A program made the translations under genes and the position numbers. From an uncultured Bacteroidales bacterium (lineage in GTDB: Bacteria > Bacteroidota > Bacteroidia > Bacteroidales > UBA932), in contig URDD01000009.1 of the NCBI GenBank assembly GCA_900546395.1, positions 1 through 52,082 on the forward strand: a DNA stretch of 52,082 bases, in the 5' to 3' direction. Of the stretch, positions 7,181 to 15,669 are shown one piece after another. Every line of letters begins with the position of its first letter. Within the stretch, counting starts at the first letter, position 1. The notes beneath the pieces were generated by a model, which was not told where the DNA came from, searched no databases, and worked only from the letters and a program-made list of their open reading frames with translations.

Positions 7181-8370
7181 ATCAAATAAATGAAGCCGTT
7201 CAAATCACCTTTCCATGTTACTACTACCGTATCTCTATCCTTATAATGGACATCACAGAAAACCATATTCTTATCAGAATCCATCACCGTAACAGATGGA
7301 TACCTGTCCATTTCATGCACAATAGTCTGAGGACTTGCACCAATTCCGACAGTCATACCTATAGGATCCGCTGTCGCTATAATTTCCCTATGGCCACGAA
7401 TACTTACAGGTCTGGAATTGTCTGCATACTTGTAGGTAAAACTGAAGCTATGTAAGCTGTCATCATTTCTGGATGAAAGAGATGTTTCTAAAATCACTAT
7501 GCGCCGGAACTCTCCTCCCTTATAATGATATATCTGTCCGCTGCATACAAGCTCACTCATAGACTCAAGCACCCTCTCTGTCACATAACCGCTATGCTGA
7601 GTATAGATATAATCCGCATCGCTTGACACCTGCTCTGCATATCCGGAATAAACCCCCGACCGATGATCCGTCTCCGGCTCAAATACCAAAGCTCCGTCCA
7701 TGGGAATGTTATCAAAACCGCCATATCGATTTGCGAACATATACTGCTCGAACTGTCCCGGGCAAATCTGATATTGAGGTGATTTGATAACAGTTTCACC
7801 ACAATCCAACCGGACGTGAAAAGACCCCAGTTTGGCAGCAGGAGAATTATCTACCCTTATCATCCTACTGACAGATCCCAGCCCTGAAGCATCTGTAGTA
7901 AGGACTCCTGGAACATTACGCTCTCCTGAAGCACTCACGAAGACAATACCTGAACGGACCATAAAATTATGAAGAGATACCGGCAGCAAATAATCCTGAG
8001 GCACTCTCAAAAAATCAAGATCAGATATTCTTGACTTAGAGGTATCGCTCAGACCATTTACCTTGAATGTTCCTTCCTTATCAACAGCCTTCAGCAGAAA
8101 CTCTTTATATAGATGCACCTGCTTAATCTCCTCATCAGGAAGAGGTATATCCAGCCAGAGAAATTGAGAAACAACATCTCGGATATCCACCTCTACATTA
8201 CCTTGAAAATCCGGATAAAATTTCTCATTGAGCAAGACCGGGCCGTCAGCACTCTCACCCAGGCGCACATTAACAGGTGTCTGCTGTGCGCCTGAAGACA
8301 CCTGCAGAACAACAGGACCCATTTCATAAAAATACAGGGTCTTTCCTATAATATCTGTTTCAACTATCAT
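7177..8370 (-). CDS. Tail-tip/distal tail protein
   Basis: A 397-residue beta-rich protein (I-V-E-T-D-I-I-G-K-T-L-Y-F-Y, G-N-V-E-V-D-I-R-D-V-V) ending G-D-L-N-G-F-I-Y-L-I. It has no catalytic motif. In Bacteroidales siphophages, proteins of this size between the tape measure and the fibre form the distal tail or tip complex. It overlaps the next gene by four bases. I assign it by position and composition. Confidence 0.65.
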   Translation of the reverse strand: MIVETDIIGKTLYFYEMGPVVLQVSSGAQQTPVNVRLGESADGPVLLNEKFYPDFQGNVEVDIRDVVSQFLWLDIPLPDEEIKQVHLYKEFLLKAVDKEGTFKVNGLSDTSKSRISDLDFLRVPQDYLLPVSLHNFMVRSGIVFVSASGERNVPGVLTTDASGLGSVSRMIRVDNSPAAKLGSFHVRLDCGETVIKSPQYQICPGQFEQYMFANRYGGFDNIPMDGALVFEPETDHRSGVYSGYAEQVSSDADYIYTQHSGYVTERVLESMSELVCSGQIYHYKGGEFRRIVILETSLSSRNDDSLHSFSFTYKYADNSRPVSIRGHREIIATADPIGMTVGIGASPQTIVHEMDRYPSVTVMDSDKNMVFCDVHYKDRDTVVVTWKGDLNGFIYLI

Positions 8371-8412
8371 ATAACAAATATCACCTGATTACATTGATTG
8401 ACAAAGGACAAA

Positions 8413-10434
8413 TCAGCCGGCAAAGACTGCCTCAAACCATTCCTCATACTCTACATCTTTTTCAGTCCAGTGTTCCGGTTCTCCCTCGATGCGGGGGTCA
8501 AAAATGCCGATGGTGACTGTCCTGTTTCTCAGCTTCGCAATCTGACCTTCTTTAGTAGGTTTGACTGCAGGGGCGTCTGACATTGTATAGTCAGGACCAT
8601 CACGACTAATCACGAAGTAATCTTCCGATGCCGGATTATACGCTTGTCGAAGAGCCTCCCACTCATTGTTCTCAACAACCCATTTAAATGTCCAGGACTC
8701 AAATTCTATCGGTAAATCCTGAATCTTATCATCGTAATCAGGGATAAGTTGCAAAACAGTCTTGCCGCATTGTATGCCAGACGCAGAAACCTCGAATGTA
8801 AAAGATTTAATCAAGCACTTCTGTCCTCGTAATAGTTTAGGTCTCATAAGATCCATAGACAAGATCTTTGCAACATCATAATCAAGTTGCAGAGTAACTT
8901 CAGGGGCCGAATTTAACAGCAGAAGATTATATGCAGCCCAGCAGCTGGCATACAATCCGTCCGGAGTAAGGGAAGGCACATCTTCCAACACCCCGCCTGA
9001 AGATATGCAGGAATAACGGAACCCTGACCGGGAGTATGGCTGAGTGTTGCCGAACCAATAACTCTGAGATCCGTCGAAAAAAGCATAGCAGATCTGAATG
9101 GACTGTTCTTCCTCTTCCTTATCAGAGGCTACTGCAGTATTATAATGCAACTTATCTCCTATATAAGGAACAAGTAATTTCTTCTTATAATCAATTTCCG
9201 GAACGAATCTGTCATCTGCTGACCGCTTATCTGTTTCCTCCGAATTTTTGCGGTCGTAGATGAAACAATTAGAGCCGGCGAATTTCGATACATACCCTTG
9301 AGATTCTCTGTTATATCCTGATATTACATAATACTTTCCAATTTCTTTTCTAAAAATAAAGCCATCAGACCGAGGATTCTCATCAATCCCTATTTCGCGC
9401 AATTTCGGATGTAGTATCTTCATCTCCTGCATAGTTTCAGCAGCCGGCTTGGCAGAATCCAATGAAGTATCACACTCAAGTAATACCCGTGACGGTGCAG
9501 GATAAGAGACACTGATATTACCACTCAGAATGCCAGTAAGATCTTCATCTATCTTACCTGTCAAAGCTTTTTGGACGAGTATAATGCTGATATCTCCATT
9601 ATCGACTGTAATTGCCGCGCCAAATTTATCTTTAAGCCAAGATATAAACTCTCCCACAGTACAGGATGGGACCAGATCCTTCAGGGGGATATATACCCCT
9701 TTGCACAATGTGTCGGCGCAATTATTCAAGACAACGATTGATGCGAACGGCTCCCCGGTAAAATCATTCCTGACCACCTGGTACCCGCATGCAGAGAATA
9801 TTCTGTCTATCAGATTATGCAGCACAATAAAGGGAGTAACCCCGTATCCTTCCGGAACTGTCACAGGATTGTTATCAACTGTTATCTCCCGAGATGCATA
9901 TACGAATCCGGATTCCGTCACTTCATTCAACAGAGTAACCGATCCGTCATCCTTCTTATCAACAGCTACAGGGAAGATTCTCAACCACTCCTCATCACCG
10001 GTAATCATCTCCTTTTTATAGCATCTGTCCCACAACACCTTCACCAAATCCGACACTGTTGTACAGCCCTGTAGTTCTATCCTTTTTGCTGCAAATAATT
10101 CCTTCAGCTGCATATCCTTAACCTCTGAATACATCTCAGACTCGGAGAATGCCAGGGAAACTGCCACTCCTTCATCATTGACAGTACCCAATACCATTTT
10201 GCAGCGACGCTGAAAGACTCCGTGCTGCAGTATTGCCGGAAGAGTCCTGCCCTGACGTACAGCCTTACCAAGCCGCTCCGGATGTCCAAGCAAATCAAGA
10301 GTTCCTGCAGAACCAGGAAGAACCGCAGGGACAGAAGCTGTTCCCTCATCGCTAAAAAAAGGATTGTTGACCTCTATTTCGAAAGAAAAATCATCAGGGA
10401 GCATAACCTCCCCGGACGATGTAACTAATTTCAT
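8413..10434 (-). CDS. Large tail-tip (baseplate hub-like) protein
   Basis: A 673-residue protein directly after the tape measure gene (6-base gap). It opens with beta-strands (M-K-L-V-T-S-S-G-E-V-M-L-P-D-D-F-S-F-E-I-E-V-N-N-P-F-F) and has a region (about 230-330) like the phage tail hub fold (T-V-G-E-F-I-S-W-L-K-D-K-F-G-A-A-I-T-V), where a short helix and strand pair recur in hub proteins. No lysozyme or peptidase motif. Size and position fit the protein that joins the tail tube to the tip. Confidence 0.7.
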   Translation of the reverse strand: MKLVTSSGEVMLPDDFSFEIEVNNPFFSDEGTASVPAVLPGSAGTLDLLGHPERLGKAVRQGRTLPAILQHGVFQRRCKMVLGTVNDEGVAVSLAFSESEMYSEVKDMQLKELFAAKRIELQGCTTVSDLVKVLWDRCYKKEMITGDEEWLRIFPVAVDKKDDGSVTLLNEVTESGFVYASREITVDNNPVTVPEGYGVTPFIVLHNLIDRIFSACGYQVVRNDFTGEPFASIVVLNNCADTLCKGVYIPLKDLVPSCTVGEFISWLKDKFGAAITVDNGDISIILVQKALTGKIDEDLTGILSGNISVSYPAPSRVLLECDTSLDSAKPAAETMQEMKILHPKLREIGIDENPRSDGFIFRKEIGKYYVISGYNRESQGYVSKFAGSNCFIYDRKNSEETDKRSADDRFVPEIDYKKKLLVPYIGDKLHYNTAVASDKEEEEQSIQICYAFFDGSQSYWFGNTQPYSRSGFRYSCISSGGVLEDVPSLTPDGLYASCWAAYNLLLLNSAPEVTLQLDYDVAKILSMDLMRPKLLRGQKCLIKSFTFEVSASGIQCGKTVLQLIPDYDDKIQDLPIEFESWTFKWVVENNEWEALRQAYNPASEDYFVISRDGPDYTMSDAPAVKPTKEGQIAKLRNRTVTIGIFDPRIEGEPEHWTEKDVEYEEWFEAVFAG

Positions 10435-10439
10435 AACGA

Positions 10440-13184
10440 CTATTTAAGTGATGTTGTTTTTTTGAAATTCTGACGAAAACGCTGCTTTGCATCCAGATCC
10501 GTCAGAGTGACATATGTCTTCACCGGCCGGTTATTAAGATTAAGTATAGCAGACAATATTTTAGAGAACACATCATCTGCAGCTCCGCTTCTGACAGGAT
10601 ATCCCCCTGCATATCCGCCGTCCGCATAGCCGGGAAGAGTATGTCCGGATACCCGGGAACGGCGCTTGGCTTCAATGGAGGCTACCATACTCCTGACATA
10701 CGGGTCACGGAGTTCAGGCTGAGGAACCACATACTCCCCACGATGGACCACACCTGCCACTTCCAGACGACGGCCGTCGCCGGTATATCCTCCTTCTGAA
10801 AATCCGGTAACCTGTGCAGCTCCGGAACCGGCAGCAATAGAAGATCCACCGGCCGAAGAGTTCTTGATTGCATTGCGCTGTGCCACAATCGTCGCTACCT
10901 GAGCTGCAGTAGTTGCAGCTATAAGAGCCGTGATGACAGCGGCCATAATAGGGTTGCCACCGGCGGCATTCCAGGCCTGGATACTCGCAAGCGCTCCTGC
11001 AGCAACAGCCTTGGCTATCTGTATGCCCATATCGATATCCGCATACTTTTTCTGAATATCCAGCTTCTTTGCCTCATACTCAGCCTCAATCTGCTCTCTT
11101 TTCTCTGCGTTGTCACCAGCAGCAGCCAGCTCCTTCTGCTTCCAGGCATCCAACGAGGCATACTCCGCCTCCCTTGCAGATGATATGGCTGACCCTATAC
11201 CGTCAAGAATCTGATTGGCAGTGCCAAGAGCATCCTCCCAGCCTTCTGTCTCTATCTTTCCTATCTCCTGAGCATGCCGCCTGGTAAGCTCTGCCTTTCT
11301 TGCGAGGAACTCCTCTTCAGAAATCAGCTTCAACCGATGAAGCTTCTCCAGCTCCGTCATGTCTTCATTGAAAGACAAATCTGATTCAGCCCGTCTTGCA
11401 TCCCTTGTGATATTCCCGGAACGGGCAGAGTCAAATAAGCGATCGAACTCATCCATCTGTTCCTGTGTCAGATCTTCTGACATCTTATCAACCTCTGCCT
11501 GCAGGTCGGCCATCATCTTAGTAACAGCCTTCGAATTATCGGCCACCGACTTCTCCAGGTACTTAAGAAAAGAGTCATCAGACTTCTGGAAATCCATATC
11601 GAAGCTTTTTTGCAAAGCCAGTCTCTTGTCATATATCTGGCCGTCAATCCCCAAAATATTTTTACCGTGAGCCTTGAGAATAGCCGATTTCTTAGTAAGG
11701 AAAGCCAGCTCGAGTGCCGATGACTGCGTCTGATATTCAGCCTGGCTTATCGCCTTGTCCAACAGCTGCTGTTTCAGATTATTCAAATCCCCGGTATAGG
11801 CAGACTCTGCCTCCTGAAGTTCCTTTTCCAAAGCCTTTTTCCTATCCTCATCCGCCTCAGATTGGATCTGATTCACCAAAGTTCCGCGTTTTCTGGCCTG
11901 AGCCGCTACAGCAGCTTCATAATCCCTGTCTGCTGCCAGTACCTTCTTAGTCGCCTCGACATAACTGTTAACGATATCATCGTTACCCAAGTCATATTGC
12001 CGCAGGAATCCTGCAAACTCAATCACTACTGAATCAGTAAACTCAGCAAGTTTCTCCTTAGTTTCATCCAACTGTTTACCGTAATGTTCCCGTTCCCAGG
12101 CATCTCTCGTAAGCAGCAAATCATTCTCCAGCTGGGACTGTTGCTTTAATAAGGCATTATACTCCTGTGCTGACTGAATCTGCTTACGATTCAATTCATA
12201 CTCATCAATTACCGTCTCAAGCTGTTTGGCCTCAAGCCCGGTCCTGGTACTCAATACCGTCAGAGCAGCATCCTTTTCCTGTTGGGCAATACTCCTTTTC
12301 ATATCAGCAAGTTTCATCTCCAGCCTCAAAATTTCCTCCAGGGCGGCCATCCTCTCATCTGTGCTTTTAGAACGGTCATTAGCTATCGCCTGCTGCTTGT
12401 TAATATCTGTCTGTATCTTGATTTCCTGGATTGAAAGACTGTTGTTACGCTCGAAGAGTTCATCCAACATTCCCTGAGCCTCTGCCGCCGCTTCTACAGC
12501 ATCCTTGATGCTGGCTTTTATCACATTTCTTCCCTGGCCGAAATTAGCAAGAAACTGCTTCCAGCCGGCAGAGACCTTAGCCTGTGTCATAGCCCAGGAA
12601 TCGCCCCATACCTGCGTCTGTTCCGTCATCTTCTTTAATCCTGATACTAATACTGTAGCCCCGGCTGCTACAGCGCCCAAAATTCCAGGAACGGTTTTCA
12701 GATTATCGGTAATTTTCCGGAATGAAAGCATCGGCTCCTTTATACCATTGACGCCAATTCTCAAATCCTTCAGCCTGTCTTCAGTTCTTATCAGTTCCTT
12801 ATTGTACTTATCCCACAGGGCAGGATTGGCATCCTTGTGCATAGAGTTCAATGCTGACCGCAGCTGTTGAGCGTGTTTCTTCAGCTGATTGACAGACATC
12901 TTATTCAAGTCCAGTGCGGAAGAATACGAATTACTCTCCTTTATAGCCTGCTTTAAAGCCTTGTTATAATTCTTCTGCTCCTGCTGCAGACGGCGGAACT
13001 CATCGGTATTTTCCTTACCCTCTACGCGCATCTTGGCCATCTGAGTCTCCGTGGATGCAATAGACTTTCTCAGAGACTCACACTGCTCCTCTGCACCCCG
13101 CAGCGCCTTTGCAAATTTTTCCTGGTCTTTCGGATCCAGTTCAATCTCCGCCACAAAGCGGACCATTTCATTTTCTACAGCCAT
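10440..13184 (-). CDS. Tape measure protein
   Basis: A 914-residue protein whose length sets tail length. It is dominated by long coiled coils (about 15-150 and 240-690, rich in E, K, Q and A). Near 715-775 a hydrophobic, alanine-rich stretch (I-A-K-A-V-A-A-G-A-L-A-S-I-Q-A-W, A-V-I-T-A-L-I-A-A-T-T-A-A-Q) matches the usual membrane-interacting part of tape measure proteins, and a glycine/serine-rich tail follows. No lytic domain is seen. A terminator lies just upstream, so this gene and the tail-tip genes may be one unit. Confidence 0.88.
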   Translation of the reverse strand: MAVENEMVRFVAEIELDPKDQEKFAKALRGAEEQCESLRKSIASTETQMAKMRVEGKENTDEFRRLQQEQKNYNKALKQAIKESNSYSSALDLNKMSVNQLKKHAQQLRSALNSMHKDANPALWDKYNKELIRTEDRLKDLRIGVNGIKEPMLSFRKITDNLKTVPGILGAVAAGATVLVSGLKKMTEQTQVWGDSWAMTQAKVSAGWKQFLANFGQGRNVIKASIKDAVEAAAEAQGMLDELFERNNSLSIQEIKIQTDINKQQAIANDRSKSTDERMAALEEILRLEMKLADMKRSIAQQEKDAALTVLSTRTGLEAKQLETVIDEYELNRKQIQSAQEYNALLKQQSQLENDLLLTRDAWEREHYGKQLDETKEKLAEFTDSVVIEFAGFLRQYDLGNDDIVNSYVEATKKVLAADRDYEAAVAAQARKRGTLVNQIQSEADEDRKKALEKELQEAESAYTGDLNNLKQQLLDKAISQAEYQTQSSALELAFLTKKSAILKAHGKNILGIDGQIYDKRLALQKSFDMDFQKSDDSFLKYLEKSVADNSKAVTKMMADLQAEVDKMSEDLTQEQMDEFDRLFDSARSGNITRDARRAESDLSFNEDMTELEKLHRLKLISEEEFLARKAELTRRHAQEIGKIETEGWEDALGTANQILDGIGSAISSAREAEYASLDAWKQKELAAAGDNAEKREQIEAEYEAKKLDIQKKYADIDMGIQIAKAVAAGALASIQAWNAAGGNPIMAAVITALIAATTAAQVATIVAQRNAIKNSSAGGSSIAAGSGAAQVTGFSEGGYTGDGRRLEVAGVVHRGEYVVPQPELRDPYVRSMVASIEAKRRSRVSGHTLPGYADGGYAGGYPVRSGAADDVFSKILSAILNLNNRPVKTYVTLTDLDAKQRFRQNFKKTTSLK

Positions 13185-13225
13185 TTCCTTGATTTTTAAT
13201 CAAATTTACGGACGCCGCAGGCATA

Positions 13226-13250
13226 AAAAAAGGACAGCCGAAGCCGTCCT
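13226..13250 (-). terminator. Terminator before tape measure gene
   Basis: On the minus strand GGACGGC-TTCG-GCTGTCC is followed by seven T. It lies between the small membrane gene ending at 13274 and the tape measure start at 13184, and would reduce read-through between the two gene groups. Confidence 0.75.
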
Positions 13251-13273
13251 GATATAATGTATTTTCCTAATAA

Positions 13274-13444
13274 TCACTTGAACAGTGACTGAATCAATGA
13301 TATAATAAAAGCAACTCCAAAAGGAATCACAATTAGAAATACAGCGACCAATATCGGCACCAATGGATGTATGAGCATCAAGAGGATAAAAACCATCGCA
13401 CCGATAAAGCAGAGAAGTACTTTTATTCCATTAAACTCTTTCAT
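13274..13444 (-). CDS. Small two-TM membrane protein
   Basis: A 56-residue membrane protein: V-L-L-C-F-I-G-A-M-V-F-I-L-L-M-L-I and I-L-V-A-V-F-L-I-V-I-P-F-G-V-A-F-I-I form two helices separated by H-P-L-V-P. The frame also opens at GTG 13456, overlapping the previous stop as GTGA; the ATG at 13444 is used here. Paired with another small membrane protein just upstream. Function unknown; superinfection immunity, holin-like or tail-assembly roles are possible. Confidence 0.65.
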   Translation of the reverse strand: MKEFNGIKVLLCFIGAMVFILLMLIHPLVPILVAVFLIVIPFGVAFIISLIQSLFK

Positions 13445-13452
13445 CGCAATTT

Positions 13453-13626
13453 TCACTTAAGCAGCCAATTCATTAGGGCTAATATCCCCCAAATGAACAA
13501 AAACAACAATCCTCCGAAAAGGAAATAGAAAAAAATAAAATCCGTAGCAATCAGAATCACTACAAACATCCCTATAACGAATATAACTCCTGAAATAATC
13601 AATAATTTCTTTGACAATTCACTCAT
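13453..13626 (-). CDS. Small two-TM membrane protein
   Basis: A 57-residue ORF just after the gene ending at 13628. The translation starts M-S-E-L-S-K-K-L-L-I-I-S-G and holds two hydrophobic helices (V-I-F-V-I-G-M-F-V-V-I-L-I-A and a phenylalanine-rich one) ending N-W-L-L-K. It resembles its downstream neighbour in size and topology. Two tandem small membrane proteins immediately before a tape measure gene are unusual for a tail module and look like inserted cargo. Confidence 0.65.
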   Translation of the reverse strand: MSELSKKLLIISGVIFVIGMFVVILIATDFIFFYFLFGGLLFLFIWGILALMNWLLK

Positions 13627-13627
13627 A

Positions 13628-14023
13628 TCACTTTACACTTTTGATGTTTGACTCTATAGCCCTGATCATCTGAGCCGGGATAAGCCTGTTCAGTTTCTTC
13701 CATATATCCGACTTCAGGTAGCCATATACATACTTATTATAGATTTGCGAATAATGCTTCTTGCGTACAATCTTTCCGCCGGCAGACCGTCGCTTCTTCA
13801 TATCCAGGAAACGAATATATACAGGATAATTAACTTCTACTCCGACACCTCCGGTCTCTATCCCTGTCTGAGGCCTTGCAGACAACGCCTTTATAAGATT
13901 ACCTGTCACGGAATTATAGGATGACGAAGCTATGGAACGCTGATGAGCCAGCAGCTTTTCACCCTGGCTCATCAAATATCCGTTCAATTCGTGTTTAAAC
14001 TCATCAGTAAGCATATCCTGCAT
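13628..14023 (-). CDS. Tail-completion-like hypothetical protein
   Basis: A 131-residue basic protein with a helical N terminus (F-K-H-E-L-N-G-Y-L-M-S-Q-G-E-K-L-L) and a middle V-E-V-N-Y-P-V-Y-I-R-F-L-D-M-K-K-R-R. The long helix, then V-x-Y-x-x-Y-x-R-F-x-D pattern recalls HK97 gp10-type tail-completion proteins, though the link is weak. It lies in the short-gene run before the tape measure gene, where such proteins are usual. Confidence 0.6.
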   Translation of the reverse strand: MQDMLTDEFKHELNGYLMSQGEKLLAHQRSIASSSYNSVTGNLIKALSARPQTGIETGGVGVEVNYPVYIRFLDMKKRRSAGGKIVRKKHYSQIYNKYVYGYLKSDIWKKLNRLIPAQMIRAIESNIKSVK

Positions 14024-14043
14024 TTTTGCAAAGATAACGAAAT

Positions 14044-14274
14044 TTATTGATTAGCAATCTCTTTATCTTCTCCACTACCGGCCAGATACAATACGATTTC
14101 TGCTGCTGTATGGCTTGCTTCATAGATATCCAGGCAGACATCATCCGCAAGCCCGTCGCAGTACTCCAGATCCTTACCTTTCAACGATGAAACGATTTTG
14201 CCTATCCTCATACCCATCTGCTGGAGAATGACTATGGCCTCCAGCAACTGGCGTACCTCTCTGTCCCTATTCAT
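14044..14274 (-). CDS. Small helical hypothetical protein
   Basis: A 76-residue acidic helical protein (V-R-Q-L-L-E-A-I-V-I-L-Q-Q-M-G-M-R-I-G-K-I). Start overlaps the stop of the preceding gene by four bases. One of three similar-sized helical proteins in a row (14044-14788), in the place where tail assembly chaperones are normally encoded. No motif recognised. Confidence 0.6.
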   Translation of the reverse strand: MNRDREVRQLLEAIVILQQMGMRIGKIVSSLKGKDLEYCDGLADDVCLDIYEASHTAAEIVLYLAGSGEDKEIANQ

Positions 14275-14534
14275 TTAGAAGCCTCCAATTTTGTAGCCAA
14301 GTGTTCGGCAGCCCGCTGGATACAGATAGAAGAATACCCATCTATATCGCCTTTCAGATCGTCAATCCGGTCAGTTATACTTTCAGCGTAAAGCTTCAGA
14401 TCTGGATGCTGTGCCGGCGGTAATCCCTCATATAGACTCTCGATATTACGGATGAGACTACGGATATCGGCTTTTATCAATCTACTTTGATACATCATAT
14501 CGTAAAAAACAGAATAATCCTTTTCTTCCATCAC
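14271..14534 (-). CDS. Small helical hypothetical protein
   Basis: An 87-residue all-helical acidic protein (S-R-L-I-K-A-D-I-R-S-L-I-R-N-I-E-S-L-Y). Overlaps both neighbours by four bases, so translation is coupled. The layout of the run of three small helical genes suggests tail assembly chaperones or small head-tail proteins. Function unknown. Confidence 0.6.
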   Translation of the reverse strand: MMEEKDYSVFYDMMYQSRLIKADIRSLIRNIESLYEGLPPAQHPDLKLYAESITDRIDDLKGDIDGYSSICIQRAAEHLATKLEASK

Positions 14535-14788
14535 TCACCCTCCTCTTCTTTAGAAATCTTACCTGCGGTCTCCTTAACGGCCGCCGAAAGCAGCTCCATC
14601 ATACACCTCTCCGCATCCTCCAGCTGGATAGACAGAAGATTATACATCGACCTGATATCGTCCGAAGACTCAAGTCCTAAATTCTTATAGCCTATTCTCG
14701 ATAAAACTTTTATCCTCTCCAGCAGTTTGGAAGCACCGTTGAATGAATTGAGAGCCTTGTTGAACTGAATGAATGTTGTGTTTTCCAT
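14531..14788 (-). CDS. Small helical hypothetical protein
   Basis: An 85-residue helical protein (F-I-Q-F-N-K-A-L-N-S-F-N-G-A-S-K-L-L-E-R-I) ending in an acidic tail. First of the coupled run of three. It shares the pattern of short heptad-like leucine spacing with the next two genes but no clear sequence identity. Function unknown. Confidence 0.6.
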   Translation of the reverse strand: MENTTFIQFNKALNSFNGASKLLERIKVLSRIGYKNLGLESSDDIRSMYNLLSIQLEDAERCMMELLSAAVKETAGKISKEEEGE

Positions 14789-14807
14789 ATCGTCAGACCT
14801 CCTCTTA

Positions 14808-15146
14808 TTAAGATGCCATTGAAGCAGAGTTAGACTTTTTCCCGAGCCTGGGAGACCGGTTTTCAGCGATTGCAGCCTTGGTCATGTCGGTGACCTCCGA
14901 CATCAGCATACGGTGATCAAGGAGAGACTTCTGCTGATGGATAAGGCGGTTGGCCACAATATAGAGGTCCTGGAGTTCCTTTGCAAATTCAGGATCAAAT
15001 GGGATGACTCCATCGTCGTTAGCAGCAGCAACGATTTCAAGAAGGCCGATCTGCTCGGCTGAAGACTCTATCATCTGATCAATGATGGTCTGTGTTCTTT
15101 CGTAAGCTTCATCTGAAAAGCTTGTCGTGTTGGTATTTCTTAGCAT
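14808..15146 (-). CDS. Helical protein behind structured leader A
   Basis: A 112-residue helical protein (R-T-Q-T-I-I-D-Q-M-I-E-S-S-A-E-Q-I-G-L-L-E-I-V-A-A-A). The first codons (ATG CTA AGA AAT ACC AAC) are the third copy of the segment that the leader repeats, and the start codon lies in a potential hairpin. The N-terminal M-x-x-x-x-N-T-T pattern recurs in the two other genes that carry this leader, although the rest of the protein is unrelated to them. It is the first gene of the tail-side operon, so control at this start could affect the whole module. Function unknown. Confidence 0.7.
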   Translation of the reverse strand: MLRNTNTTSFSDEAYERTQTIIDQMIESSAEQIGLLEIVAAANDDGVIPFDPEFAKELQDLYIVANRLIHQQKSLLDHRMLMSEVTDMTKAAIAENRSPRLGKKSNSASMAS

Positions 15147-15369
15147 AATACAGTGTATTTAATGACAAAAGCCCTGCACTTAGGTGGGCTAAGAAATACC
15201 AACATCATCTGCCGTTATTTGCCTCCAAGTTTCCCGGGAAGCGACCACCGTATGCAGGGCAATTATCTATATTTTTCTCTGGAAATACACTTTCCGGCAG
15301 AAAGATAAAGACTGATATATGATATTTCTTAGCGACAGCAAAGGTAAGGAGAAAATCTGAAAAAGCAAG
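15129..15369 (-). ncRNA. Structured leader element, copy A, with promoter
   Basis: Read on the minus strand: promoter -33 TTG (near 15367), 19 bases, -7 TACCTTTG (15346-15339). The transcript would start at or next to segment 1 (15333-15320). Then come CTGCCG (15300-15295), hairpin GGAAA-GTGTA-TTTCC (15295-15281), stem CCCTGCA/TGCAGGG (15259-15253 with 15178-15172) enclosing GGTGG/CCACC, an apical hairpin, CGGCAG (15214-15209) and segment 2 (15203-15188). Segment 3 (15144-15129) covers the gene start. Segment 2 is the exact reverse complement of segment 3 (16 of 16) and pairs with segment 1 using one G.U. A regulatory role is inferred. Confidence 0.75.
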
Positions 15370-15408
15370 AATTTTTGTAAATTTGTCGAAAACACCGGAT
15401 ATCTCGGA

Positions 15409-15531
15409 GTGGCCATTACCTCTGCAGCTCCTCAGCCGGCACTGATGATCACGGCCGGATATGAGCTGCTGTCTGCCTTTGCCATCATATCAGGGGCAAT
15501 CCTACTGGCCGCCCTTTGGATTTGGCTTTGA
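15409..15531 (+). CDS. Possible small membrane peptide on opposite strand
   Basis: A 40-residue plus-strand ORF with GTG start (a nonsense codon closes the frame at 15358). Residues about 16-40 form one hydrophobic helix ending W-I-W-L. It is in an otherwise leftward operon, in the 285-base gap between promoter A and the membrane-protein gene. The hydrophobic helix and a second small ORF 27 bases later support a real pair; the start codon and lack of homologues known to me argue for caution. Confidence 0.3.
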   Translation: MAITSAAPQPALMITAGYELLSAFAIISGAILLAALWIWL

Positions 15532-15558
15532 TGGTGATTAATAAAAGAACTATAACAG

Positions 15559-15669
15559 ATGTACGGAAAGAAACAGCCACAACAGCCGCCATTACCAGCT
15601 CGGCCTGCTATTCCTCCTCGATGGACTCCTACTCCCGACAGCGAAGGTCGTCCTCTAAGGAAACAATAA
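15559..15669 (+). CDS. Possible proline-rich 36-residue protein
   Basis: ATG at 15559, translation M-Y-G-K-K-Q-P-Q-Q-P-P-L-P-A-R-P-A-I-P-P then W-T-P-T-P-D-S-E-G-R-P-L-R-K-Q. Proline content is high and the ORF ends 15 bases inside the 3' end of the converging membrane-protein gene. The non-random composition suggests a genuine small gene; no family recognised. Confidence 0.35.
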   Translation: MYGKKQPQQPPLPARPAIPPRWTPTPDSEGRPLRKQ

